DNA of 64,000 nucleotides from Onchidella celtica (taxonomy: Eukaryota > Mollusca > Gastropoda > Systellommatophora > Onchidiidae). The DNA is taken from the NCBI GenBank assembly GCA_963931925.1, contig OZ007580.1, positions 10,429,501-10,493,500 on the forward strand. Direction: 5' to 3'. The notes under the pieces are model-generated. The model was not told where the DNA came from. It ran no database searches and saw only the letters and a list, made by a program, of their open reading frames with translations. The position numbers and the translations under genes are program-made. Positions 1 to 10,086 of this stretch are shown in pieces (the stretch's first letter is position 1; the number at the start of each line of letters is the position of its first letter).

Positions 1-1504
1 TTGCGTACAATGATATTTTGCAGAATTCAAGGCTCAGCGATTAAAGAGCCTTTCATGATTACCTGCTCACCCTCTAGCTCATTATAGTGAGAAGATTATT
101 ATTATTATTATCATTATTATTAGCCACATTTTATCAAACATGACCAGGACAAAATTAATGATGATAACTTTGGTAATGACTTTTCTTTGCATTAAAGGGG
201 TACTAATTTGTGGTCAATATTTCAAAGTGAAAAGCTGAAACTGGTAAACAGACACCAAAGATACCTCAACGCAATTACAGATTTATAAATACTAGTGGAA
301 TTTGAACGTAAACACGCCAGGAATTGGCCATTTTAAATGACTTGTTCACAGAACCTTCAGACAAATGAACAAACAAGACATCAAACACAAAATAGAAATA
401 TTTTCCACAACAATCCATTCAAAAGTCTGCAAAAACTTTAACTTTAAATTGTGATTAAAGACACCAATTAGATTTTTATTTGGTCTAGTAAAGTGCTTTC
501 ATCTGTCTATTTCCTTCATGTTAACATTTCTTGCCATCATTTTGAAAAAAAAATAAAACAAATTACAGACCTTTTTATGAAATGTTTCGTCTTTTCAGTG
601 GAATTTCATAGTCTGTTGCTTTGGGTGTGATTTGGAGTTGAATTGGCGCACGTTCAATATTGCGTGTGCTTTTGTCAGCGCACCATTTTAATCCATTGTT
701 ACGCACCAAGTTTGGACGCACTTTCACCTTTCAGTCGCGCGTTCGAAATCCTTGTGTGTTCGGTCCGCCGACGATGCAACCGGTCTGATTAAAGCGTGCA
801 TAAAAGGGAAATCCCATTGTCCTGCGGCATTTGCTGCGCAAAAACTCACAGATAAACAAATAAAACGCGAAACAAATTGAGCAAAATGAACTGAACTAGA
901 ATGTTGACCGGGAGTTGCTCGTTCGTAATCATTTTCTTGTGGGCCTATGTGTGTGCACATTCTTTGAGTTTTTCTGTCAGTTTTTGTGGGCACTAATTAG
1001 AGCAAGTTTATTGAAGACTTTTGTCTGGTGTTTCGTTTTTATTATTTTTTTCCTTCTCCTCTTTTCTTAAGTATTTCTCTTCCACTCCCTGTTTTTCTCA
1101 CTGTCCTCGTTTATCCTCGGAAAGTCGTTGATTGATTTCTTCGAGTCTCTGTGTGCCCTACCTGCCTCTCCCTCCTTCCTTTCTATCAATATAATTTTTA
1201 TTCTCTCTCTCCCTCCCTTTCTCTCTTTCTCTCTAGCTTCAGCTCGCTCTCTCTGAGCTTTCTCTCCGTCTAGCTCTCTCTGTCGGTCTGTCTTTCTCTC
1301 TTACCTTTTATATTTTGTATTACCTAGAAAGAGAACGTACATTAGAGACATGCTCCTTTGTAAATTATGAATGTTGTCAAAATCTTAATATATTCCCACA
1401 ATATTACTCATGTTCACCAGCACACTTAACTTTGAAGTCACCCTGGCCCTATTAATATATTTTAGCCATTCGCACCCTAATATACAGTTTACACACACAC
1501 AGTT
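1..1504. other. Left-edge non-coding stretch
   Basis: I recognise no gene here. There is a short ATT-repeat at about 94-122, and a strongly pyrimidine-rich (CT)n tract at about 1050-1310 that runs up to the LINE. The only reading frame of note is a minus-strand one at 724-993, which has no recognisable domain. The true 5' end of the downstream LINE probably lies in the last few hundred bases, but I cannot fix its boundary. Confidence 0.6.
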
Positions 1505-3484
1505 ATGCACACAAGTTCTTGTGAATATTGTAGTGTAAAAATTATGGCAAATCTTACAAGCATAACAAACAATTCTGCCTTTTTTGGCTTGGCAGTTTTC
1601 TATCTGTTCATTTTCCATTTACTGAGGACAACCACCATTGTTTACAATAATAACAACAGTAATTATGTGAACACTTTTTCAAGTCAGTGGAACGCACCTG
1701 ACTGGATCACCACCACCAACTCCTGTGTTTACTATAACAACAACAACAGACTTGTGAACAGTAGTGCTACACAGTGTGACACACCTGGTAGTGGCGACTG
1801 TGCTGTCAGTCCACCAACTGTAAAAGCAAGAGTCTACTCAACACAGCTTTTGTACAACATAAGCAAGAAATGTAAACAGCCTGTGAGGCTAAGCACACTA
1901 GCCAGACTTGTGTGCCTGGGGCTATCAGACAATCAGAACAATTGCACTAACAAAAGTACTGAGGTACCTGTGCAACATAAAAGAAAACATTCAAGAAGAA
2001 AGAGAGGAGGAAAAAGAAAGCAGAGAAAAATTAAAGTAATTGTGAACAGTACTTGTCAGTACACTCATGTGCCCCAATCTGGAATTACCATCAGTAACTT
2101 GATCCCAATCGACACCTCACTACATTTTCAAGAAAAATCAAATTATCTGAAAATTACACTTTTAAATACATGTTCTGCTAGAAACAAAACAATTCTGATA
2201 AATGACCTGATTACTGAAATGGATTGTGATCTTACTTTTATTACGGAAACATGGTTCAAACCCACTGGCGACGACGTCCTCCTCCATGAATTAACTCCAA
2301 CAAACTATCAAATCATATCGATTCCAAGACTAACAACAAAAGGAGGTGGCATATGTCTGATACATAAAAGCTCCTTAGAGGTGAAGAACACTCCCATTCG
2401 TAATTTTACATCATTCGAAGCTAGTGAGTTTGTACTTAACATCAAAAACCAAACAGTTGTGTTTGTCTGCATCTACAGACCACCACGGAGCAAAAAGAAA
2501 AACTTTTCTCCAGCACTTTTTCTAGAAGAATTCCAAGAAGTACTTGACAACCACATCACTGACAATCGGAAATTAGTCATACTTGGGGACTTTAACTTAC
2601 ATTATGATTCTACAGACAACAACCATGTGGAATCACTTAAAATTCATCTGGACAATCATGATCTGTATCAACATGTGAGTGAACCCACACATAAAGCAGG
2701 ACATATTTTGGACTGGGTCATCACAAGGAGCACGGATACTTTGATCTTTGATGTGAACGTTATTGATAAGTGCCTCTCTGACCATAAAATCATCAAATTT
2801 AAAATCAAGACTATGAAGCCAAAACTAATAAAAAGAACAGTTACAATTAGAAAGGTAAAAGATATCAACCATGAGACTCTGTCCAGCGACCTAAAAACAT
2901 CAATGGCAGCTAAAGAAGAGAATGAAATGCTCGCTGATTTTTACAACTCAACATTAAGTCAACTCTACGACCGACATGCACCAGCTACTACACGAACTAT
3001 CACCAACCGTCACACTGCACCATGGCTTACTCTTCAGATCAAGCAAGCGAAACAACAACGGCGCCAGGCTGAAAGAAAATGGAGGAAGTCTGGACTGACA
3101 GTACATCGGGAGATCTTTGTTGCTGAAAACAACTCTGTCAAGACGCTAATCAACACCACAAAGAAAAGCTATTACAGCACAAAAATAAATGACTGTACAA
3201 CAACCAAAGCATTATTTTCTGTGAGAAAAGAGCTCTGCGGGATCTCTAAAGAGAAGATACTACCAAAAAACATTCCGCCAGAAGAGATCCCTGATAAGTT
3301 TTGTTCATACTTTGTAAACAAAATTAGCAATATAAGAGACCAACTTAACATGAACACAGATGAATCAAAACCTGAATTCAAACTTTTTACTGGGACTGTT
3401 TTTAGTCAGTTTGAAAGTGTTGATGTTCAAACCGTGAAATCTATTATTATGTGCCCAGCCTCTAAAACATCTGTACTAGATCCT
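1505..3484 (+). CDS. LINE A ORF, 5' half: N-terminal basic region and APE endonuclease
   Basis: This is the first 660 codons of a LINE polyprotein. Residues 1-200 have no known domain: they include a hydrophobic patch, many Asn/Thr residues and a strongly basic stretch near residues 160-177 that could bind RNA. From about residue 215 there is an apurinic/apyrimidinic endonuclease fold, which nicks target DNA for target-primed reverse transcription. The visible motifs are TETW at 247-250, a YRPP block, GDFN at 361-364 and SDH at 425-427, the expected catalytic residues. A linker with LDP at the break leads toward the reverse transcriptase. The frame runs on to 3571, but the last 87 bases are gypsy LTR sequence, so I end it at the insertion. 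The ATG at 1505 is the first in frame; whether it is the native start is uncertain. Confidence 0.8.
3480..3484. repeat. Target-site duplication, left copy (ATCCT)
   Basis: ATCCT directly precedes the TG of the left LTR and is repeated at 10082-10086 just after the CA of the right LTR. A 5-bp duplication is normal for Ty3/gypsy integrases. Confidence 0.95.
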
Positions 3485-4087
3485 TGTAGCCTCTGCAAGC
3501 TATCCCTTGCCCTCCCCCGTTTTCTTGTTACACTGGTGAGCATGTGTTCATTTCTTCTTGACAACCGCTAGAGTGTACTGTACTCCGTGACCTGACCTTC
3601 TTCTCCTAGTGAGTAGTTTTTTCCTCGCCCGCTTGTTGTCAGGTGTTTTGACTCGTTCTGTAAATATTAGTATGTTCCCGAACATTCGATAACACTGTGG
3701 AGAAAGATGTTTACGCCAGATTTGGCCTTGAGTGATGTAACCTGATGACGTATTGATGCGTGATTGGTTAGTTTGTGCGAGGGCAAAGGTAACGTTTATT
3801 TCGGGAACTTTCTGTAGGAATGTTTATATATATAGACCTGTGTGAGTGGTTGGTGGGGGGAGTAAGTGAGTTTCCTTTTGTGTGGCGTAGATATTTAGTT
3901 TCGCTGGCGTCTTCCTAGTAATTTATTGTTCACTATACAGTTATTAAACTTTAGTATTATTTAATCTATCGTCGGATCTCGTGTTTATTTATTTTACAGC
4001 TGTAATAGTTTCGTTTTCTAAAGGGTTGTAGTTAGATCAACTAACTCCCCCCTACTATAACGTGCTAGAACAACCTCAGCTGTTACA
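3485..4087 (+). repeat. Left LTR, 603 bp
   Basis: It begins TGTAGC and ends TTACA. It matches 9479-10081 at all but about four positions that I could find by eye (near 3491, 3595-3597 and 3658). A TATA-like run at about 3824-3834 is a candidate U3 promoter. Its first 87 bases are read as a spurious extension of the LINE reading frame. Confidence 0.95.
3824..3834 (+). promoter_or_regulatory. TATA-like element in left LTR
   Basis: An alternating TATATATATA run lies about 340 bp into the LTR and is the best core-promoter candidate for element transcription. The identical run is in the right LTR near 9818-9828. Assignment is from sequence resemblance and position only. Confidence 0.45.
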
Positions 4088-4090
4088 TAT

Positions 4091-4108
4091 TAGGGGCTCG
4101 TCCGGGAT
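4091..4108 (+). promoter_or_regulatory. Primer binding site, tRNA-Pro type
   Basis: The 18 bases TAGGGGCTCGTCCGGGAT start 3 bp after the left LTR. They match the proline-tRNA primer binding site known from murine gammaretroviruses at 17 of 18 positions. The single mismatch is A for G at position 2, opposite the tRNA CCA end. This site would prime minus-strand DNA synthesis. Confidence 0.85.
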
Positions 4109-4195
4109 CCGACTATATTCGAGCGGACCAGATCAAAATTACTAGATTCATTTACATAGTTTATTGTAGAATATCATCGACAAGCTATCTACAAC

Positions 4196-4693
4196 ATGTC
4201 GGAGGTTATTGGAAGGCTTAGCCAGGAAGCGGACGCTATGGAGCTCACTGGGCAGGAGAGACGGGACTACCTCCGTGAAGGCCTGGAAAGAGAAAGACAG
4301 CTGGAGGCTCAACGACAGGAGAAGGAGGCTGAACGACAGGCTCGGGAGAAGGAGGCTGAACGACAGGCTCGGGAGAAGGAGGCTCAACGACAGGAGAAGG
4401 AGGCTGAACGACAGGCTCGGGAGAAGGAGATGAACCACGAGTTGGAGATGGAGAAGATCCGCCAGCAACGTGGAGGCAACGACTCAGCGCAGAAGACCGA
4501 CGACCACGCATGTTCCAAGAGACCCAAGCTACCTGCATTTCAGGACAAGAAGGACGATCTGGATAGCTGGTTGCTGCGGTTTGAGAGGTTTGCTGAGACA
4601 GCTGAATGGCCCAGATCCACCTGGACGACATCACTGTCTGCCCTGCTGACCGGGAGAGCTTTGGAGTGCTTCTGCAGACTACCGATCGACTAA
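4196..4693 (+). CDS. Gypsy Gag, N-terminal part ending at an in-frame TAA
   Basis: This 165-codon piece is the N-terminal part of Gag, the structural protein that forms the retrotransposon particle. Residues about 35-85 are a highly charged Glu/Arg/Gln coiled-coil region encoded by imperfect 27-bp and 21-bp tandem units (about 4305-4430). The capsid-like region begins near residue 105, with a Trp-rich start (DSWLLRFERFAE). The TAA at 4691-4693 lies mid-domain, and the same frame reopens at once and continues to 8734. The stop is therefore most likely an inactivating substitution and not a programmed gag/pol boundary. The ATG at 4196 is the first in the long frame, 108 bases after the LTR. Confidence 0.85.
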   Translation: MSEVIGRLSQEADAMELTGQERRDYLREGLERERQLEAQRQEKEAERQAREKEAERQAREKEAQRQEKEAERQAREKEMNHELEMEKIRQQRGGNDSAQKTDDHACSKRPKLPAFQDKKDDLDSWLLRFERFAETAEWPRSTWTTSLSALLTGRALECFCRLPID

Positions 4694-4723
4694 GCCAAGG
4701 ACTACGACAAGGTCAAGGAAGCG

Positions 4724-7700
4724 TTGCAGAAGAGGTACAACCTGTCAGAGGACGGATACAGACTCATGTTCAGACAAGGTAAGCCTGAAGATGGAGAAGA
4801 TGTTGGAATGTTTTTGACCAGGATCAAGACCTATTTAGAGAGGTGGATAAAGCTGTCGAAGACGGAGGAGACCTACGAAGGAGTGAGAGATCTGTTCGTC
4901 AGAGAGCAATTCATGGATGCCTGCCCACCAGACCTTGCAACCCATGTGAGGGAGAGGAAACCAAAGACGCTACAGGACATCGCAGATTCAGCGGAGGCGT
5001 ACCTGGTAGCGAGGAACCGGACGCTCAGCGGGAGCGCCAGACTGCAGAGCCGGCCAGTGCGACAGAGGCCCAACCGAGACAGAAGCCCACAGGTCTGCCA
5101 TAGGTGCCAGAGGCCGGGACACAAGGCGACGGAGTGTCGTGCAAAGTTAAACGACAAAGGTGAGTTGAAATGTTACCTTTGTGGAAAGCCAGGCCACGTT
5201 CGGAGGATGTGTCCAGCCCAGAAGGATATGGGACGAGGCAAGCCGAACAAGGCGGCGGCGGCCGTAGTGATAGCGGCGGACGAGTCGTCGAGACAGGATG
5301 CGACGACGGCTGACACCAGCATCAACGTTCAAGCGGTAATGAAGGACGGGAAGCTACAGTTAGCGGTGCCTGTTACGTGCGGAGGATGCAGTGACGGAAG
5401 GACCGTGGAGAAACTGAAGTTACCAGTGATGAAGGGCTTGATTGGAAATCGAGCGGTAGATGTCCTAAGAGATCCCGGATGTGAAGGTGTAGTGGTGCGG
5501 CGAGCACTGGTGGACGACAGACAGCTCACCGGTGGGAAGAAACTTATCGCGAGGATCGATAACTCCTTGCTAGCGGCGGAGGAAGCCGTTATCGACGTGA
5601 AGACGCCTTACCTGACGGGCAAAGTGACGGCGCTGTGTCTCCCGGAGACCATCTGCGACCTAGTAGTCGGGAACGTGGACGGAGCGAAGGATCCGTACGA
5701 CCCTGATACTGAGGTGATGGTAGGAGCGGTGACCACGAGGGCCCAGGAGAAGAGGAAGGACCGGTCTACGTCGCTGAAGGTGCCGAGGGCAGAACGGCAC
5801 GCGGGAGTGGATAGAGAGGAACTTATCCGACTCCAAGAAGAAGACGAAGTCATTAGGAAGTTAGAGCAGAAGAAGATCCTAACTAATAGAGGCAATAAAT
5901 CTGTTCATTTTGAGAAACATGGAGGAGTACTGTACCGGATCTACAAGGACCTGAGACAGGCGACGGTTATGAGGCAAGTGGTACTACCCGAGAAACTGAG
6001 AGAGTATGTACTGAGTGTAGCCCACGACTCGATCGTCGGAGGACACCTCGGCGTGAAGAAAACCAAAGACAGAGTTATGAGCAATTTTTATTGGCCTGGA
6101 ATTGAAGGTGACGTCGCGAGATACTGCCGCTCATGCGACATATGCCAGAGGACGGTGAACAAAGGAGCGACCCCAAAGGTGCACCTGCAGAGTATGCCAG
6201 TAGTGGACGTACCATTTAGGCGAGTGGCCGTGGACTTAGTAGGACCTATCGACCCCCCAAGTGAAGGTGGACATCGGTATATCCTGGTGTATATAGACTA
6301 CGCTACTCGTTACCCCGAAGCCACACCCTTGAAGAAGATCGACGCAGAAACGGTAGCAGAAGCCTTGGTGAACATCTACAGCCGTTTGGGTGTGCCCGAA
6401 GAGATCTTGTCGGACCAAGGGACCCAGTTTATGTCAGATGTCATGAAGGAAACGAATAGACTACTGGGAATTCGACAGTCGACCACTACAGTCTACCACC
6501 CTATGTGCAACGGGTTGGTGGAGCGATTCAACGGCACGCTGAAGAAAACATTGAGACGACTGTGCGCAGAGCAACCCAAGCAGTGGCACAGATACATCAA
6601 CCCGCTGCTCTTCGCATATCGTGAAGTTCCCCAAGAGTCGACCAAGTTTGCCCCATTCGAGTTGCTGTATGGGAGAACTGTGAGAGGACCAATGCACATT
6701 TTACGACAACTATGGACCAAGGACGTAGAGGAGCCGGAAACGAAGACCAGTTACCAGTACGTCATGGAACTACGTGAGAGGCTGGAGGACACATGGAAGT
6801 TAGCGACGGAAGAACTCTCCAAGGCTCAAGGTAGACAGAAGACCTACTACGACCGGAAGGCGCGAGAGAGGAAGTTCCGCCCCGGAGATGAAGTGTTGGT
6901 GCTACTGCCGACGAACACTAACAAGCTCCTAGTCCAATGGAAGGGACCATATAAGGTAGTCTCAGTTGTCGGTGTTAACGACTATAGAGTCAAGATGGGT
7001 GCAAAAGAAAAGACCTTGCACGCCAACCTCCTCAAGAGATACATTCCAAGGACGTCAAAAGCAGCAGCAGTGGCAATGGAACCGAGACCTATTGTGACCG
7101 AGATGTGTGGGATGGACAACAGTAGGAGAGATACCACGCCTGAACATGTCAACGCCATAAAGGACGGCGGCGGTGATAGTGCTGAGACTGTACTGGCAGA
7201 GGACGACATGATGGACAAGAGTCAACCCGTGGAGTCAGCTGGCATGACAATCATCGAGGACTGCGACCTGGAAGGCGACAACGTTGGAACGACGGAGGAC
7301 CTTGCCGACCTAGGAAGCTGGGACCAGAAGGAAAGCTACAGAGATGTCCAGTATGGAACGCAACTGACATCGGAACAACGTCAAGAACTCTGCGATGTGG
7401 TGAAGAATTACCAGCACGTCTTCACCAATCTCCCTGGATGCTGTCAGTTGGGTGAACATGGCATCGACCTGACGACAGAAGTACCAGTTCGTCAACGACC
7501 ATACCCGGTGCCCTACGCTATGCGCGACTCATTGAAGGAGGAGCTTAGCACCATGGAACGGCTGGGCATCATTCGAAGGAGCTCATCAGCTTATGCTTCA
7601 CCTATTGTTGTCGTCAAGAAGGACGGATCCAACCGAGTCTGCATCGACTACAGGAGGTTAAACAAGATCACAGTATTCGACCCTCATCCGACAGCAGCGC

Positions 7701-8734
7701 CATTAGAAGTGTTTCAGAGTCTCTCGAGAGGAAAATTATTCTCTCGGATTGACCTGAGCAAGGGATACTGGCAGGTGAAAGTTCGAGAGCAAGACATTCC
7801 CAAGACGGCGTTCGTCACCATCGGCGAGCACTATGAATTCATTCGGATGCCTTTTGGGATGATGAACTCAGGAGCCACGCTGAACAGGATCGTAAAGCCA
7901 TTGATCCGTGGAATGAACAATGTGACAGCATATGTGGACGACCTGCTGATTCATACAGAGACATTCGACGAGCATGTGAAGACTCTCAAGGACTTACTGC
8001 AGAGGATGGACCAAGCTGGATTAACTGCAAGACCATCGAAGTGTCTGGTTGGAACGTCTGAAGTAGACTTTGTTGGACACTTAGTGGGAGAAGGTATGAT
8101 TGGCCTGTTAGAAGAGAATGTATGTAAGGTACGAGACGCACCCAGACCCACCACTAAGAAGGAAGTGAGAGCATTCTTAGGATTAGTGGGATATTACCAT
8201 GAATTTATTCCTAACTTTTCAGCGATTGCATCACCATTGTCTGATTTACTTAGAAAGGGTCAGCCCAATATAGTTCAGTGGGATGAAACGCAGGAGAAAG
8301 CGTACACCTCTTTGAAGAATGTCATTATCTCCAAACCCGTGTTATGTTTGCCAGATTTTTCCGAAGAGTTTGTCTTAGCAACTAATGCATCAGATCGCGG
8401 ATTAGGCGCTAGTCTTATGCAGGAACACGAGGGAAAGTTGTACCCTGTGGCATATGCTAGTCGTAAGTTATTGCCTCGTGAGACAAAATATTCGGTCTCA
8501 GAGCGCGAATGTTTAGCTATTGTTTGGGCTGTAAAAAAGTTTACTTTGTATTTGTATGGAAAGGAGTTTGTGCTCCAAACTGACCATCGGTCATTAGAGT
8601 TTTTGAACTCTGCCAAGTTTGACAGTCCAAAGCTATTACGATGGAGTTTATTTTTACAGTCTTATCGATTCAGGATTCACTACGTAAAAGGCAGAGAAAA
8701 TGTCTGTGCCGATTTCCTGAGCAGGGTATTTTAA
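4724..8734 (+). CDS. Gypsy Gag C-terminus and Pol: protease, integrase, reverse transcriptase, RNase H
   Basis: These 1336 codons continue the gag frame after the stop; the start given is only the first ATG after it. In order: capsid remainder; two CCHC zinc knuckles (residues 125-138 and 150-163); a retropepsin-like region with DPG at about 250-252 in place of the usual DTG/DSG; integrase with an HHCC zinc domain from His434, catalytic Asp504, Asp564 and Glu600 (DX35E) and a GPY module near 741; an acidic linker; reverse transcriptase with YVDD at 1070-1073; and RNase H to the C-terminus. In RNase H the first catalytic Asp of the TDAS motif is Asn1221, while the later Glu and TDH residues remain. 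Integrase upstream of reverse transcriptase is the Gmr1-like arrangement. No frameshift separates gag from pol. Confidence 0.95.
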   Translation: MQKRYNLSEDGYRLMFRQGKPEDGEDVGMFLTRIKTYLERWIKLSKTEETYEGVRDLFVREQFMDACPPDLATHVRERKPKTLQDIADSAEAYLVARNRTLSGSARLQSRPVRQRPNRDRSPQVCHRCQRPGHKATECRAKLNDKGELKCYLCGKPGHVRRMCPAQKDMGRGKPNKAAAAVVIAADESSRQDATTADTSINVQAVMKDGKLQLAVPVTCGGCSDGRTVEKLKLPVMKGLIGNRAVDVLRDPGCEGVVVRRALVDDRQLTGGKKLIARIDNSLLAAEEAVIDVKTPYLTGKVTALCLPETICDLVVGNVDGAKDPYDPDTEVMVGAVTTRAQEKRKDRSTSLKVPRAERHAGVDREELIRLQEEDEVIRKLEQKKILTNRGNKSVHFEKHGGVLYRIYKDLRQATVMRQVVLPEKLREYVLSVAHDSIVGGHLGVKKTKDRVMSNFYWPGIEGDVARYCRSCDICQRTVNKGATPKVHLQSMPVVDVPFRRVAVDLVGPIDPPSEGGHRYILVYIDYATRYPEATPLKKIDAETVAEALVNIYSRLGVPEEILSDQGTQFMSDVMKETNRLLGIRQSTTTVYHPMCNGLVERFNGTLKKTLRRLCAEQPKQWHRYINPLLFAYREVPQESTKFAPFELLYGRTVRGPMHILRQLWTKDVEEPETKTSYQYVMELRERLEDTWKLATEELSKAQGRQKTYYDRKARERKFRPGDEVLVLLPTNTNKLLVQWKGPYKVVSVVGVNDYRVKMGAKEKTLHANLLKRYIPRTSKAAAVAMEPRPIVTEMCGMDNSRRDTTPEHVNAIKDGGGDSAETVLAEDDMMDKSQPVESAGMTIIEDCDLEGDNVGTTEDLADLGSWDQKESYRDVQYGTQLTSEQRQELCDVVKNYQHVFTNLPGCCQLGEHGIDLTTEVPVRQRPYPVPYAMRDSLKEELSTMERLGIIRRSSSAYASPIVVVKKDGSNRVCIDYRRLNKITVFDPHPTAAPLEVFQSLSRGKLFSRIDLSKGYWQVKVREQDIPKTAFVTIGEHYEFIRMPFGMMNSGATLNRIVKPLIRGMNNVTAYVDDLLIHTETFDEHVKTLKDLLQRMDQAGLTARPSKCLVGTSEVDFVGHLVGEGMIGLLEENVCKVRDAPRPTTKKEVRAFLGLVGYYHEFIPNFSAIASPLSDLLRKGQPNIVQWDETQEKAYTSLKNVIISKPVLCLPDFSEEFVLATNASDRGLGASLMQEHEGKLYPVAYASRKLLPRETKYSVSERECLAIVWAVKKFTLYLYGKEFVLQTDHRSLEFLNSAKFDSPKLLRWSLFLQSYRFRIHYVKGRENVCADFLSRVF

Positions 8735-9478
8735 AGTAGTACACTATCAGTGAAATGCATTGTAACCCATACTTTTGCCTATTGTACTGTAATTGGGGAC
8801 ATAGTTCATCTGTGACTGAATATTGAATTGATGGCTGATAGAGAGTCATGATGTGTTAGTCACATTTTGATTTTATGCTATGTCATATTAGTTACCAATG
8901 GAACTTGGTGTAATTTTTGGAAAATGTAACCCAAATGGGGACTGCGAGCAAGCAGTGTTTGTGTTATGTTGCAATGTTGTAACTTGTTTTGACCTAATAT
9001 GATGAAGAAAGACCCTAACCAGTGGTCGGTATGTATTGGTATTTTTGCCATTGTACGTATGAGTTACACATTTTGGAGATAACCATGTTATGTACAACAA
9101 GTTATATGCTATGATTCGTGCACGAAGCATTATGTAAACGATGGGCCATCGTTTCACCATATATGATTTGTAATAATATCATTGACCATTGTTTCACCAC
9201 AGTGGTGGCGTTGTGTTATTTTGACTAGTAGGCCTACTGTTTACTATTGGGAAGCAATGACGGTATTGTATTAGTTATGGTATTAGTGATGCAAAGGATA
9301 TTGCATTGTATTGTATTTGCGATGAAATTTGGGAAGGCACTGAAATTGTTAATAATTGTAATAGAATTAGCAACTACCTTTGTGAGATTGGGAGTACTGT
9401 AAGATTGTTATTTCAATATATTGCAGACGCTGAATAATGTTTCGGAGTTGAAAATATTCAACTTAAATTGGGGAGTTG
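8735..9478 (+). other. Untranslated spacer between pol and right LTR
   Basis: About 740 bp inside the element carries no sizeable plus-strand reading frame and no envelope-like sequence. The last bases before the right LTR (around 9465-9478) include a short GGGGAG purine run that may be the polypurine tract, although it is weak. Confidence 0.7.
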
Positions 9479-10081
9479 TGTAGCATCTGCAAGCTATCCC
9501 TTGCCCTCCCCCGTTTTCTTGTTACACTGGTGAGCATGTGTTCATTTCTTCTTGACAACCGCTAGAGTGTACTGTACTCCGTGACCTGACCACCTTCTCC
9601 TAGTGAGTAGTTTTTTCCTCGCCCGCTTGTTGTCAGGTGTTTTGACTCGTTCAGTAAATATTAGTATGTTCCCGAACATTCGATAACACTGTGGAGAAAG
9701 ATGTTTACGCCAGATTTGGCCTTGAGTGATGTAACCTGATGACGTATTGATGCGTGATTGGTTAGTTTGTGCGAGGGCAAAGGTAACGTTTATTTCGGGA
9801 ACTTTCTGTAGGAATGTTTATATATATAGACCTGTGTGAGTGGTTGGTGGGGGGAGTAAGTGAGTTTCCTTTTGTGTGGCGTAGATATTTAGTTTCGCTG
9901 GCGTCTTCCTAGTAATTTATTGTTCACTATACAGTTATTAAACTTTAGTATTATTTAATCTATCGTCGGATCTCGTGTTTATTTATTTTACAGCTGTAAT
10001 AGTTTCGTTTTCTAAAGGGTTGTAGTTAGATCAACTAACTCCCCCCTACTATAACGTGCTAGAACAACCTCAGCTGTTACA
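9479..10081 (+). repeat. Right LTR, 603 bp
   Basis: It is the same length as the left LTR and nearly identical to it, with TGTAGC at the left end and TTACA at the right. It is followed directly by the ATCCT target duplication. Confidence 0.95.
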
Positions 10082-10086
10082 ATCCT
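10082..10086. repeat. Target-site duplication, right copy (ATCCT)
   Basis: Identical to 3480-3484. Immediately after it the LINE reading frame resumes in phase. Confidence 0.95.

Larger units (their letters stand above)
3485..10081 (+). mobile_element. Gmr1-like Ty3/gypsy LTR retrotransposon, 6597 bp, nearly complete
   Basis: The element has two 603-bp LTRs with TGTAGC...TTACA ends, a 5-bp target duplication, and a primer binding site 3 bp after the left LTR. One gag-pol frame runs from 4196 to 8734 with a single in-frame stop. The order of domains is Gag, zinc knuckles, protease, integrase, GPY/F module, reverse transcriptase, RNase H. Most Ty3/gypsy elements place integrase last. The integrase-first order is that of Gmr1-like elements, first described in deuterostomes. 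No envelope frame is present. By eye the LTRs differ at about four positions, so insertion was recent. Three lesions (stop in gag, DPG in protease, Asn in the RNase H active site) suggest it is now defective. Confidence 0.95.

Noticed and set aside
3485..3571. C-terminal extension of the LINE A endonuclease frame into the LTR
   Set aside because: These bases belong to the gypsy LTR and recur at 9479; the LINE frame really continues at 10087.
4148..5157. Alternative frames on both strands within gag
   Set aside because: They overlap the gag-pol frame, contain only translated tandem repeats or antisense sequence, and lack domains.
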